DNA of 64,000 nt. Source: a bacterium. GTDB taxonomy: Bacteria > Bdellovibrionota_C > UBA2361 > SZUA-149 > JAEUWB01. The first letter of the stretch is position 1, and every line of letters starts with the position of its first letter. Shown one piece after another: positions 18,070-26,711 of this stretch. The notes beneath the pieces are model-generated. The model had not been told where the DNA came from. It searched no databases and worked only from the letters and a program-made list of their open reading frames with translations. Position numbers and translations under genes: made by a program. Where the stretch lies: the NCBI GenBank assembly GCA_016786595.1, contig JAEUWB010000003.1, forward strand, positions 1 to 64,000. The letters are read 5' to 3'.

Positions 18070-19266
18070 ATGTTTTGGACTAATCGGCGCATCCGCAACG
18101 TTGTTTTGATTTTAGCGACTTTGCTTTATTTTCGCCTCGGCGTTGAAATCTTTGCAGATAGTTCTAAGCACAAAACTTTTTTTCTAGGCGATTTTCCCGC
18201 CTTCTACATCAGTGGTCAATTACTAGATTATCCTGTCGCAGAGCGCTATCAACTGAAGTTGCAACGTATTTTGGAAAACAACAGATTTCCCAGTCTTAAA
18301 GGGAACTACTTCTATGTAGCCTATCCACCATATGCACTTTTACTTTATTCCCCACTTGCCTGGGCTAGCCCCCAAATATCAAGAATAATTTATGCCCTAC
18401 TGGTTCTCGTTGCAGGACTGGTTGCAGCATATTTGCTCTCAACACTTGCTAGCGACAAGCTGGAGAAGCAAATTATTTTTTTAGCAACAATTACTTTTCC
18501 TTCTTTCCTTTTTTCGCTGCATACTGGGCAAAATTCAATAATGCTACTACTGGCAGCATTAATGACCTGGCGTTTACTTACCGGTCAGCGCGAAGCGCTC
18601 GCAGGCGTTACTTTAGCCGTGTTTTGGATCAAGCCACACTATGCCTTAATGCTTTTAGTGGTTATGGGGTTATTGCGATTCTGGAAAACCCTAGTAATTT
18701 TTTTAACGGCGGGAGTTTTTTGTTACGCTATCGGTTATTTTCTCAGTGATGGCGAATGGCTGATTGATTGGCTGAAGATGACTCAGTGGTTTTATTTAGA
18801 TAACCTCATGCGGAGCTCGCATGTGATCATTTCACTTCCAATGGCACTAGACTACTTTTCGACACTAGGCTTCCCAGCTCAAAAACCATTGAACCTAGTC
18901 TTATGGTTGTTTTATCTCTACTGCCTAGGGTTGATTAGCTACAATTTATATCAATCTAGTAGTGCTGAGCTTGAGGTGCGCGCCGAACAATTTCTACTAG
19001 TAGTAGCTTTACTCAGTTTTTTTGCGCCGTATGCAATGTATTATGATTTTGTCTTGATCTTACCGGCCTTAGTGATTTTAGGCCGAGAGGAGCGGGGTAA
19101 TAAGTTTTTAATTTACTGTTATGCCTTGGCCTACTTGGCGCTTTTAGAAATACATTTTATTTTTTCTGCAAGTCCAGCGGTGCCGCTTCTAGCCGGAGTA
19201 AATTTTGCTGCTGCGGTTTGGATTATTCAAAAGCGTTTCACTATAAATAGTCGCGAATTAGCTTGA
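18070..19266 (+). CDS. GT87-like (DUF2029) membrane glycosyltransferase
   Basis: A 398-residue integral membrane protein with about ten hydrophobic segments. The N-terminal loop carries the acidic GDFPAFYISGQLL motif, followed by YVAYPPYALLLYSPLAW, the pattern of polyprenyl-phosphate-mannose-dependent GT-C enzymes of the DUF2029/GT87 family. It probably adds a hexose to an envelope glycan on the periplasmic side. ATG 18070 is preferred to the TTG three bases before it. The gene starts five bases after the rlmI-like stop, so they likely share a transcript, which ends at a bidirectional terminator. Confidence 0.8.
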   Translation: MFWTNRRIRNVVLILATLLYFRLGVEIFADSSKHKTFFLGDFPAFYISGQLLDYPVAERYQLKLQRILENNRFPSLKGNYFYVAYPPYALLLYSPLAWASPQISRIIYALLVLVAGLVAAYLLSTLASDKLEKQIIFLATITFPSFLFSLHTGQNSIMLLLAALMTWRLLTGQREALAGVTLAVFWIKPHYALMLLVVMGLLRFWKTLVIFLTAGVFCYAIGYFLSDGEWLIDWLKMTQWFYLDNLMRSSHVIISLPMALDYFSTLGFPAQKPLNLVLWLFYLYCLGLISYNLYQSSSAELEVRAEQFLLVVALLSFFAPYAMYYDFVLILPALVILGREERGNKFLIYCYALAYLALLEIHFIFSASPAVPLLAGVNFAAAVWIIQKRFTINSRELA

Positions 19267-19276
19267 ACTATAAACA

Positions 19277-19312
19277 AAAACGCCGCAGGCTTTTTACGAC
19301 CTACGGCGTTTT
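19277..19312. terminator. Bidirectional terminator
   Basis: AAAACGCCGCAGG (19277-19289) pairs with CCTACGGCGTTTT (19300-19312) with one mismatch. T and A tracts flank the stem, so it can end both the plus-strand GT87-like gene and the minus-strand peptidoglycan-binding gene. Confidence 0.88.
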
Positions 19313-19332
19313 GGAATTGCTTAGAAGGAAAC

Positions 19333-19662
19333 TTAGCCGTTTAGACCAAGCTTTTCGATTGTGGCAACGTCAGCTTTACCGGTTGTCTTTAAGCCAGTTT
19401 TCTTTTGAAAAGCCTTAAGCGCTTCGACTGTTTTTTTGCCCATGATGCCATCAACTACAAGGTTTGTGCCAGTTGTAGTGTTGAGTGCTTCTTGAATTGC
19501 TGCAACATCTGCAGGTCCACCAAACTTTGTGACTTTTGTTGTTGTCGGAGTATCAAGCGAAGTCATTTCTGCTGTGTCGGTTGTGGTAGTTTTTGATGTT
19601 TTAGCGCAAGCAGCTAGACCAAAAACTAATCCGATTATTGTAAGGGTTTTGATTGCTTTCAT
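19333..19662 (-). CDS. Peptidoglycan-binding (PG_binding_1) lipoprotein
   Basis: A 109-residue lipoprotein with signal peptide and lipobox LAAC (Cys19). A Thr-rich linker (about residues 20-45) leads to one PG_binding_1 domain (VAAIQEALNTT...VDGIMGKKTVEALKAFQKKTGL). It would anchor in the outer or inner membrane and touch the cell wall. A GAGGAG ribosome site lies 6-7 bases before the start. It converges on the GT87-like gene across a shared terminator. Confidence 0.92.
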   Translation of the reverse strand: MKAIKTLTIIGLVFGLAACAKTSKTTTTDTAEMTSLDTPTTTKVTKFGGPADVAAIQEALNTTTGTNLVVDGIMGKKTVEALKAFQKKTGLKTTGKADVATIEKLGLNG

Positions 19663-19709
19663 AGTGTTCTCCTCGTTGATGTCTAAAATTTTACCGTGGC
19701 AGCTAAGGC

Positions 19710-19862
19710 TTAAGCTTTACCTTCTTTGTAAGTTACATGCTTTCTAGCAACCGGATCATATTTCTTGACTTCAACCTTACCGGTCTTGTTTTTTTTATTT
19801 TTCGTGGTCGTATAGAAGTGACCTGTGCCCGCTGTTGACTGTAATTTAATGACTTCTCTCAT
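19710..19862 (-). CDS. rpmG: 50S ribosomal protein L33
   Basis: A short gene of 50 codons. The translation starts [20 protein letters not shown], continues with [17 protein letters not shown] and ends with [11 protein letters not shown]. This is the classic L33 pattern. The two CxxC zinc motifs are absent, so it is the zinc-independent form. AGGAC lies a few bases upstream of the ATG. It is not next to rpmB, secE or a tRNA here, and the peptidoglycan-binding gene follows on the same strand about 50 bases later. Confidence 0.95.
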   Translation of the reverse strand: MREVIKLQSTAGTGHFYTTTKNKKNKTGKVEVKKYDPVARKHVTYKEGKA

Positions 19863-20017
19863 ATAAATGTCCTAACCTTGTTTACTGTCCAATCTTGAGT
19901 GTGTCTTTATTGGGAAGGGTGAGTTTTTACAGGAATTTGCAGAAATTTCAAAGCCCAACCGTGAGATTGCCTAAAACTATGAATTTTAAGGGTTTTTAGC
20001 TATATAGTTCAAGATAG

Positions 20018-20737
20018 ATGCTTACTATTTCGCGTAAAATTCGGTTACCCTATCTGGCCTCAGGTCAGAGCAGTAAGTTTGATCCTGAAACTGAAATTGT
20101 TGCCACTTTATCAGGCAACCAAATGCAAGATGGGATGATTATCAATCTCAGGAATGTAAAAAAAGAATTAACTGCAATTGGCTTAAGCTTGCAGTGCAAT
20201 GACTTGCTAGATTTTACTGTTGAATTTTATCGACAAGCGCGTCAGCAATTACTTAGTTCAAATATTAAGCTAGAGTCGTTAGCAGCGACACTTTCTAGTA
20301 ATACAATCAGGTTAACCAAAGATATGCTAACATTAAGTCGCAGTTATGAATTTGCAGCAAGTCACCGACTTGAGCGGAATGATTGGGACAGGGAAAAAAA
20401 TTGTCAAGAATTTGGCAATTGCAGCGATACTCATGGCCATAATTTCGTCCTCACCGTAAGTGTGGGCACTGCTACCGAAGCAGCCACTCCAGTTTTAATT
20501 AGCCCATCTGAATTGGATGTAATTGTCGATCAAGTCTTACTGCGGGAAATGGATCACAAGGATTTTAACTCGACTGTGAGTTTTATGCAGGGCAAATTGC
20601 CGACGATAGAAAATATTGTCCAAACTTGCTTTGAAAGACTTGCGCCACATTTTCAGGCCCCACTAAAGCTGACTAAGCTTAAACTAGCTGAAACATCCAA
20701 CCACTGGGCTGAGTTTTCCGTAGCCGAGGTATGCTGA
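20018..20737 (+). CDS. QueD/PTPS-like protein with an extra N-terminal half
   Basis: A 239-residue protein whose C-terminal domain is a 6-pyruvoyl/6-carboxytetrahydropterin synthase. It has FAASHRL (His116), a C-x3-HGH motif (Cys135, His139, His141) and MDHKDFN (Asp179, His180). These supply the zinc ligands and catalytic residues; the C-x3-HGH spacing is that of QueD, the queuosine-pathway enzyme. Residues 1-100 have no zinc motif but resemble the back half of the same fold (VATLSGNQMQDGMIINLRNV), so the protein may be a tandem with one degenerate unit. Canonical QueD is about 120 residues. It overlaps nadE by seven bases. No queC, queE or queF is present in the window. Confidence 0.8.
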   Translation: MLTISRKIRLPYLASGQSSKFDPETEIVATLSGNQMQDGMIINLRNVKKELTAIGLSLQCNDLLDFTVEFYRQARQQLLSSNIKLESLAATLSSNTIRLTKDMLTLSRSYEFAASHRLERNDWDREKNCQEFGNCSDTHGHNFVLTVSVGTATEAATPVLISPSELDVIVDQVLLREMDHKDFNSTVSFMQGKLPTIENIVQTCFERLAPHFQAPLKLTKLKLAETSNHWAEFSVAEVC

Positions 20738-22674
20738 TGCAGGCAAAGTCTGGTTTAACAATTTCAGGTGTTGCAATTAATCAAACCCCGCTTGATTGGC
20801 GAGGGAATTTAGCGCGTATTATTTCTGGAATCGAGCAAGCTAAAGCACAACACTCAAAACTGATTGTTTTCCCAGAGCTCGCAATTTCTGGCTACGGTTG
20901 TGAAGATATGTTTCTTTCGAATCTGTGCCTTGAAGAGTCGCTGCAGTCTTTGCTGGAAATTCTTCCCAAGACTAAAGATTGCACCGTAGTGGTGGGCTTA
21001 CCACTGCGAGTTTTAGAGACTACAAGTGTGCCTACTAAAAAGCTAACACTGCAAAAGAAAATCTACACAGATCAGGTTTATAACGCTTGTTGTGTGATTA
21101 GCGATCAAAAAATCCAGGGCTTTGCCGCCAAGCGCTTTCTTGCGCGAGATGAAGTTTATTATGAGCCGCGCTGGTTTAATGCCTGGCCACTAGGAAAGGT
21201 TGGAACTGTGGAGATTGCCGGGAAAAGCTATCCTGTTGGCGATATTATTTTCGATGCGGCCGGAACAAAGTTTGGCATTGAAATTTGTGAAGATGCCTGG
21301 GTTTATGATCGTCCAGCAAATGCCTTGGTTCAAGACGGCGCTAAATTGATTATCAATATTAGTGCTAGCCATTTTGCTTTTGGGAAAATGGCTTTTCGCC
21401 AGAAACTTTGCAGCGAAACTTCTCGGGATTTAGCTGTGCCTTACGTTTACGTAAACTTATTGGGAAACGATTCTGGAAGAATTATATATGATGGTGGGAC
21501 GATTTTTGCTGAGCATGGCGAAATTGTAAAAATCGGACCACGGCTGGGATTTGAAGAAGTTGTGGTGACTACCCATACAGTTAATGCCCAGCAAAAAGTC
21601 AGTACGGATTCTGACGCTCACTGGGAAAGCTCTCCCAGCCATAAAGAGGAAGAATTCTTCCGCGCCGAGGCACTCGGGCTTTTTGATTATTTAAGAAAAA
21701 GTAAAGCTCATGGCTTTGTGGTTTCGATTAGCGGTGGGGCTGATTCTGCTGCAGTGAGTGCTTTAGTAACCTTGATGATTAGGGCAGGGATTAGTGCCTT
21801 GGGGATCGCGGATTTTAAAAAGCGCTTAGACTATATTCCCGCCATCCAAGGTTTAAAATCAGAACAAGAAATAATTCGGGCGCTATTAACTTGCGTCTTC
21901 CAAGCGACAGAGCATAATTCTCAAGCCACAACAACTGCAGCACGTGAAGTTGCCCAAGGCCTAGGTGCGACTTTTCTAAGCTGGGAGATTGGCAAGCTTG
22001 TTGCTGAATATCAGCGCATTGTTGCTACTGCTTTAGCCACAAACTTAACTTGGGAAACGGATGGCTTGGCGCTACAAAATATTCAAGCGCGAGTCCGCAG
22101 TCCCGGAGTGTGGCTTGTTGCCAACAAGAAAAATGCGCTGCTATTATCAACTAGTAACCGTTCTGAGGCTGCCGTAGGTTATGCAACCATGGACGGAGAC
22201 ACTTCAGGTGGGCTTTGTCCAATCGGTGGTGTTGATAAAAGTTTTATCCGCCGCTGGTTGCGCTGGCTTGAGAAGGAAGGGCCGGCCGACCTCGGATCTT
22301 ACCCTTGCATGAGTTTCGTGAATGCGCTTGAACCCAGCGCAGAGTTGAAGCCACAGAGTGAGAAGCAAACCGATGAAGCAGATCTGATGCCTTATGAGGT
22401 TTTAGACAGAATTGAAGAGCTTGCAATTCGTGATAAGCAAAGTCCAGCCGAAGTTTTAGCTTTAATTGAAAAGGAATATTCTTCGCGATTTTCTCAGCGA
22501 AGTCTAAGCGCCTGGGTTAAGCGCTTTTATACTCTTTTTGCCCAAAATCAGTGGAAGCGAGAGCGCTACGCTCCGAGTTTCATGCTTGATGATGAAAATC
22601 TCGACCCTAAGACGTGGCTTAGATTTCCAATCCTATCTGGGGGATTTGTTAAGCAAATTAAGGAACTTAAGTAG
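20731..22674 (+). CDS. nadE: Glutamine-dependent NAD+ synthetase
   Basis: A 647-residue two-domain enzyme that amidates deamido-NAD using ammonia from glutamine. The N-terminal nitrilase-type glutaminase has the catalytic Glu (VFPELAISGYGCED) and Cys (GIEICEDAW). The C-terminal synthetase domain has the ATP pyrophosphatase loop SISGGADSAAV near residue 334 and the later TSNRSEAAVGYATMDGDTSG. The length is normal for the fused bacterial form. The start overlaps the QueD-like gene, which indicates an operon. Confidence 0.96.
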   Translation: MLMQAKSGLTISGVAINQTPLDWRGNLARIISGIEQAKAQHSKLIVFPELAISGYGCEDMFLSNLCLEESLQSLLEILPKTKDCTVVVGLPLRVLETTSVPTKKLTLQKKIYTDQVYNACCVISDQKIQGFAAKRFLARDEVYYEPRWFNAWPLGKVGTVEIAGKSYPVGDIIFDAAGTKFGIEICEDAWVYDRPANALVQDGAKLIINISASHFAFGKMAFRQKLCSETSRDLAVPYVYVNLLGNDSGRIIYDGGTIFAEHGEIVKIGPRLGFEEVVVTTHTVNAQQKVSTDSDAHWESSPSHKEEEFFRAEALGLFDYLRKSKAHGFVVSISGGADSAAVSALVTLMIRAGISALGIADFKKRLDYIPAIQGLKSEQEIIRALLTCVFQATEHNSQATTTAAREVAQGLGATFLSWEIGKLVAEYQRIVATALATNLTWETDGLALQNIQARVRSPGVWLVANKKNALLLSTSNRSEAAVGYATMDGDTSGGLCPIGGVDKSFIRRWLRWLEKEGPADLGSYPCMSFVNALEPSAELKPQSEKQTDEADLMPYEVLDRIEELAIRDKQSPAEVLALIEKEYSSRFSQRSLSAWVKRFYTLFAQNQWKRERYAPSFMLDDENLDPKTWLRFPILSGGFVKQIKELK

Positions 22675-22781
22675 GTTTTATCTGGCGTTAGAAGTGCTCG
22701 CAAACAAGGAAAATTAAAAGGATAACGTTTTTACTGATTCTCTGCATAACAGAATTAACGATAAGTTCTAGTAACGGTTAA

Positions 22782-24128
22782 ATGTTTTCCTGTTTTATGT
22801 CGATAAGAACCCAGCTCTATTTACTGACAGCACTCGCGCTCATGCCCGGCATGTTATGTGCGCAGTCTAGTCCTGACCCAGGCACAACTGCTAACGCGCA
22901 AGATTCTGTTTCTCGCGCACAAGGAGGTTCGATTGGTGGAGCTATCGCCGGAGCACAGGTTGGAGCGGCACGTGATGGTAAAAAGCATCCTTGGTATGAT
23001 GGAAATCCAAATGCAGCGGAAGAATTCACAGCTTATGATACAGCGCAAATTGCCAATCATTTTTTGGGCTGCTTTGATATTAAAATTTTAGATATCTGTG
23101 GTTTTTCAGGTGATGGGGTGCCTTGTCTCAATGTCGAATACTATTGGCCAGAAACTGTAATTGAAACCAATAATTTCATGATTGGTTCGACAATCTATCC
23201 AGGGGAAGCAACTGCACTACGTGAATCCTTTATTGCGAATAAAGAAGCAGTGCTCAGTTCTTATCGTCAGTTCATGTCTCAAGCTGAGATACCGGGCGAG
23301 CTTAAACGCACTCCGCATGCAGGCAATACGACAACAGAAAACTTAGAAGGCGAAACTGAGAATACCTATGAGGCTCACATTTATCGCACTTTTTTTGATT
23401 ATCAAGTGACAAGTTCTCTAGCTGGAACTGGTTTCTTTCTAGGCGCGCCAGCCTGTAGTTTGCCGCCACCGGAGAGGTTAATTCGCGATTTCACGGAAGC
23501 GCATCCGGATTATTGGCGGATTCCTGAAATGTGGCCGAATCGAGTTCATGGAGGCGATGGAGCCTATTCGGGATATTACGGGCCAATTGTTTCCCTCGCC
23601 TATAAGAACTCGATTTGTGCAAAATATCGTGCCGGGCTAGGCAGCCAAATTTCAAGCATGATCAAGATTGATCCAGATTATAATCCCGAACTGGCTAAGC
23701 TTTGTATGGTGCAGTCAGAAAATCTTGCTGATTTGGGACAACTTTTCCCGACAGTTTGGACCACTGAGCTGCAAGAACCGATCGCGCAAATCGTGATGTC
23801 GGTCAGAGCCAATTCCATTTTTGACTGGGAAGGGTTAGAGGGGCCAAACCGATCGAACTACTTTAATCCGGTTGGAGGTTCGAATTTATATCGCGACCAA
23901 AATAATGTCACGCACGTTGGGGATCGCCCTGCCGATAAAATACAACGGATCTATCCTGAACCAAGTGGTTGTTTTAGAATGAGTGACATTAGTGAACGCG
24001 ACCAGGGGCTTTTTCCTAAGGGAATGTTGATGGAACCGTATGGTAATCATAAAATTGTGCACTGGAATCGTCGACGTACTTGTTTATGCGTTTCACCTTC
24101 GATTCATTGTCGCTCGGTTGAGGAATAA
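22782..24128 (+). CDS. Exported Cys-rich protein, TraU/TIGR03756-like
   Basis: A 448-residue exported protein with a Sec signal (LLTALALMPGMLCA). It is rich in cysteines, including the cluster CFDIKILDICGF...PCLNVEYYWPE near residues 93-125, and ends with RRRTCLCVSP. The pattern of an early Cys pair followed by 'C-x-V-x-Y...P' and a late Cys-rich tail resembles the TraU-like proteins of conjugative elements (TIGR03756-type), where they help build the mating channel in the periplasm. This is a judgement from recalled motifs, not a database search. The next gene starts 23 bases later and is also conjugation-like, but no other transfer gene lies nearby. An alternative start is ATG 22797. Confidence 0.5.
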   Translation: MFSCFMSIRTQLYLLTALALMPGMLCAQSSPDPGTTANAQDSVSRAQGGSIGGAIAGAQVGAARDGKKHPWYDGNPNAAEEFTAYDTAQIANHFLGCFDIKILDICGFSGDGVPCLNVEYYWPETVIETNNFMIGSTIYPGEATALRESFIANKEAVLSSYRQFMSQAEIPGELKRTPHAGNTTTENLEGETENTYEAHIYRTFFDYQVTSSLAGTGFFLGAPACSLPPPERLIRDFTEAHPDYWRIPEMWPNRVHGGDGAYSGYYGPIVSLAYKNSICAKYRAGLGSQISSMIKIDPDYNPELAKLCMVQSENLADLGQLFPTVWTTELQEPIAQIVMSVRANSIFDWEGLEGPNRSNYFNPVGGSNLYRDQNNVTHVGDRPADKIQRIYPEPSGCFRMSDISERDQGLFPKGMLMEPYGNHKIVHWNRRRTCLCVSPSIHCRSVEE

Positions 24129-24151
24129 TGACAGGTAAATAGCGGGATTTT

Positions 24152-25474
24152 ATGCGGCAAAAGTTATATTTCACTTTACTTATGCTGGTTGCAACAAATG
24201 CAACTGCCCAAGGTCGCGCACCTGACCCCGGGTTTTTTGATAAGGATTTTGTTAAAGAAGGGTTTCATGGTGTCGATCAAGAAAGTAATGGGGAACCGCA
24301 AGCTGTCAACGACCAAGATCTGTTAAAAACTGAGGAGCAAGATACAAAGTCAAAAGTTACTAATCCAGGAAATTCCGTGCGCTCAGATACAGCGCCCTCA
24401 GCGGGTTATTATCGTGACTTAATGAAGCAGGTCGAGCAAGAGCGTGGCGTAGCAATCCGCGGGAAATTGCAAAAGCCTCCAGTTACTGCGCCTGCAGTCG
24501 AAGAACAGTCTGAGACAGCGACTGATAATTCACTCTTTGGCGATGATTCGGCTAAAAAAAAAGTCGATTCGACGGATGGGATTAAACAGCAAGGGCGGCC
24601 CAATTTAATCGATACATTAAATTTGATTGTTTCTGCTACCGAGATCAATCATGCCCGTAGTCACATTGAGTCTGTAATTAAATTACATCAATCACAGTCG
24701 GTAAAAATCGGCGAGATTTCGCTGATTGGCGTTAATTCGAATGAGATTTTTTCTAAACCAGAATTAATTAGCTTGGCAGCTCAAGTGTCTCAAGTCGGAG
24801 CAACGCTTAAACCGCTTCCAGGTTTACTTAAAGATTATGCTGTAACTGATTCTCCGGTTTGGGTGGTTGAGCATGCTGGTAAGCGGCACATTTTTGAAGG
24901 TGGTTATGAGCCGCATCGTTTATTTGCCCGTGACGGCAGTTTTGACCCAAGTTATGGAGGCATTGGAACTTCTGATTCTAATGTTGTGCGCTATGAGAGA
25001 ATTCCCAGTCGTATTAAATTCTCTACCAAGCAAGATGAGTTTGCTTTAAATAAAGTGCTGGGAATTACTGCAGCACAAAGTCAAAAATTTGCCGAAAAAT
25101 ACCAAGAAAAAATCCTACCCAAGCAAACTGCGACAAAACTTGTTTTACCTAAGCTTCCGATTTGTGCCAGTGACGATCGGCGTGAGCTTGTGGGCACCGA
25201 GACTGGCGGCCCCGATGTAAGTTCGGAAATTACCTATTATGCGGCGGATGATTTTGAGCAACGTGAAAATGCTAAGGCTTTAGGTTTTTCTGCAGTTGCT
25301 TTTCCTGGAGGTAAAGCTGTGGGGATTGGTTCTGAATATTATGATTCGCGCCTGACTCAAGCACTGCACGTAGGCCTTAAATGTCTGCCGACAAGATTAA
25401 AAATGGCCAAGAAAGACGGCACGCTGCATTATGAGTTCTTGGAAGGTCGTTTTGCTTTTGAAGGCAGCAAGTAA
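24152..25474 (+). CDS. Exported protein, TrbC/TIGR03765-like
   Basis: A 440-residue exported protein with a short signal (YFTLLMLVATNATAQG). A long charged, low-complexity region (about residues 25-155) precedes a domain (from about 155) with a thioredoxin-like look, including SPVWVVEHAGKRHIFEG. That phrase resembles the F-type pilus-assembly protein TrbC and the related ICE family TIGR03765. Several cysteines lie in the C-terminal part. With the preceding TraU-like gene it forms an apparent two-gene unit. Its last 46 bases overlap the 3' end of the convergent binding-protein gene. The assignment is tentative. Confidence 0.45.
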   Translation: MRQKLYFTLLMLVATNATAQGRAPDPGFFDKDFVKEGFHGVDQESNGEPQAVNDQDLLKTEEQDTKSKVTNPGNSVRSDTAPSAGYYRDLMKQVEQERGVAIRGKLQKPPVTAPAVEEQSETATDNSLFGDDSAKKKVDSTDGIKQQGRPNLIDTLNLIVSATEINHARSHIESVIKLHQSQSVKIGEISLIGVNSNEIFSKPELISLAAQVSQVGATLKPLPGLLKDYAVTDSPVWVVEHAGKRHIFEGGYEPHRLFARDGSFDPSYGGIGTSDSNVVRYERIPSRIKFSTKQDEFALNKVLGITAAQSQKFAEKYQEKILPKQTATKLVLPKLPICASDDRRELVGTETGGPDVSSEITYYAADDFEQRENAKALGFSAVAFPGGKAVGIGSEYYDSRLTQALHVGLKCLPTRLKMAKKDGTLHYEFLEGRFAFEGSK

Positions 25475-26382
25475 GTTTTCTTATAATTTGCTGTAAAATC
25501 ATTCACTACGGCTTGTTGAGGATTTCGCAAGAAGCGGCCACCTAGCAATTTTCTAATTCGTAGAGCTTCAGACCAATTTTCTTCACTCGTAAAAGCATCT
25601 CGACCCCAGATTTTTGCTGCTCTAAGTCGCTGCAGAGCGTTACTTAGTATACGCTCTCCAACGTCTGGATAGAGTTTTTTTGCCACATGCAAAGCCAATT
25701 TTTTGTCTTTTCTAACTGCGCTGAGTCCTTTTTCAATCCCGGTAACGAAGTTTGCTACAGTCTCAGGGTCCTCGGTAATCGTGCTCAGTCGCATGTATGC
25801 CCCTGTAAAAGTAAGTGGAGCATGAAACTCTGGTGAAGAATAAACAATACGTAGGCCTTGATCTTCTGCAATTGAGATAAAGGGCTCATTGTCTGTGACA
25901 ATATCGCATTTGTCCTTTTTGAATAGCTGTATTTGCTGTTCAATCGGACCTTCAATGATTTTAAATGATTTTAAAAGTCTTGAGTGTTTAGCCTTTAGGC
26001 TAGCAAGTAAGGCATAAGAAGTAGATGGTTGAGGATAAGTTCCAACTCTTAAATGTACTAAATCTTCAACGCGCTCAATTGGTCTAACAATTGGATTTTC
26101 TGTAAGTCCCCACATTGCAGCTCGCTCAACTAAAGTTGCAATTACTTTTACAGGCTGCGACTGATTTTCGATTCTGGCACAAAATGTCGGGTCGCCTATG
26201 CCGATCATAGCTTTGCCCTTGAGAACTTCACGAAAGACTTGGTCGTCATTACCAACTGGATCAATTCGAACTTTTATCCCTAGCTCAGTAAAGTATCCTG
26301 CCACGTCCGCGATATATAAAGGCAGGTAGGGTAAGATCACCCGCTGCCATTGTGCGATTCGAACAACTTTCTTTGAACTCAT
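25429..26382 (-). CDS. NMT1/SsuA-type substrate-binding protein without signal peptide
   Basis: A 317-residue periplasmic-binding-protein fold (nitrate/sulfonate/thiamine-precursor class). The opening VRIAQWQRVILPYLPLYIADVAGYFTELG is characteristic, and GNDDQVF and IGIGDPTF are shared with the exported homologue at 26708. Unlike that one, it starts MSSKKVVRIAQ with no signal peptide or lipobox, so it should stay in the cytoplasm. It may be an internal sensor of the same ligand or an enzyme-like relative. It is divergent from the importer operon across a short promoter region and its 3' end overlaps the TrbC-like gene. Confidence 0.78.
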   Translation of the reverse strand: MSSKKVVRIAQWQRVILPYLPLYIADVAGYFTELGIKVRIDPVGNDDQVFREVLKGKAMIGIGDPTFCARIENQSQPVKVIATLVERAAMWGLTENPIVRPIERVEDLVHLRVGTYPQPSTSYALLASLKAKHSRLLKSFKIIEGPIEQQIQLFKKDKCDIVTDNEPFISIAEDQGLRIVYSSPEFHAPLTFTGAYMRLSTITEDPETVANFVTGIEKGLSAVRKDKKLALHVAKKLYPDVGERILSNALQRLRAAKIWGRDAFTSEENWSEALRIRKLLGGRFLRNPQQAVVNDFTANYKKTYLLPSKAKRPSKNS

Positions 26383-26384
26383 GC

Positions 26385-26412
26385 TTGACTTAGTAATTTA
26401 ATCATCTATACT
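26385..26412 (+). promoter_or_regulatory. Sigma-70-type promoter of the importer operon
   Basis: TTGACT (26385-26390) and TATACT (26407-26412) are separated by 16 bases and point to the XRE gene, whose ATG lies at 26436. The position, just beyond the start of the divergent signal-less binding protein, allows shared control. Confidence 0.65.
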
Positions 26413-26435
26413 AATTGTATCATTTTTGGTACATT

Positions 26436-26711
26436 ATGGCAATACAAATCCCGCTTAGTAATCCACCGATCTTAACCCGTGAAGATTCCCGTCCAAATCC
26501 GAAGCGCATGCTTTCTTATCAACTTGAGCGCGCGATGGCGCACAAAAAAATTTCACGTGTTGAAATGGCAGAGAAATTAGGTACCAGCCGCGCGGCACTA
26601 AACCGCCTGCTTGATCCCCAAAATGAATCTGTAACTCTAAAAACAATACTGCGAACAGTTGAGGTTTTAGGTTACTCACTAATTCTTGAAGTTAAGGAGA
26701 ATGACAAATGA
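26436..26711 (+). CDS. XRE-family HTH regulator
   Basis: A 91-residue protein with a helix-turn-helix of the XRE/antitoxin type: RVEMAEKLGTSRAALNRLLDP, followed by a helix (TLKTILRTVEVLGY) that usually dimerises. The ATG at 26436 sits 24 bases after the -10 box; an upstream TTG would lie at the transcription start and is unlikely. Its stop overlaps the start of the exported binding protein (ATGA), so the regulator is the first gene of the importer operon and probably autoregulates it. No toxin gene is adjacent. Confidence 0.85.
   Translation: MAIQIPLSNPPILTREDSRPNPKRMLSYQLERAMAHKKISRVEMAEKLGTSRAALNRLLDPQNESVTLKTILRTVEVLGYSLILEVKENDK

Noticed and set aside
25429-26382. Signal-less binding protein as a THI5-type pyrimidine synthase
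   Set aside because: The fold is the same, but the Cys-rich CCCFC motif of THI5 is absent.
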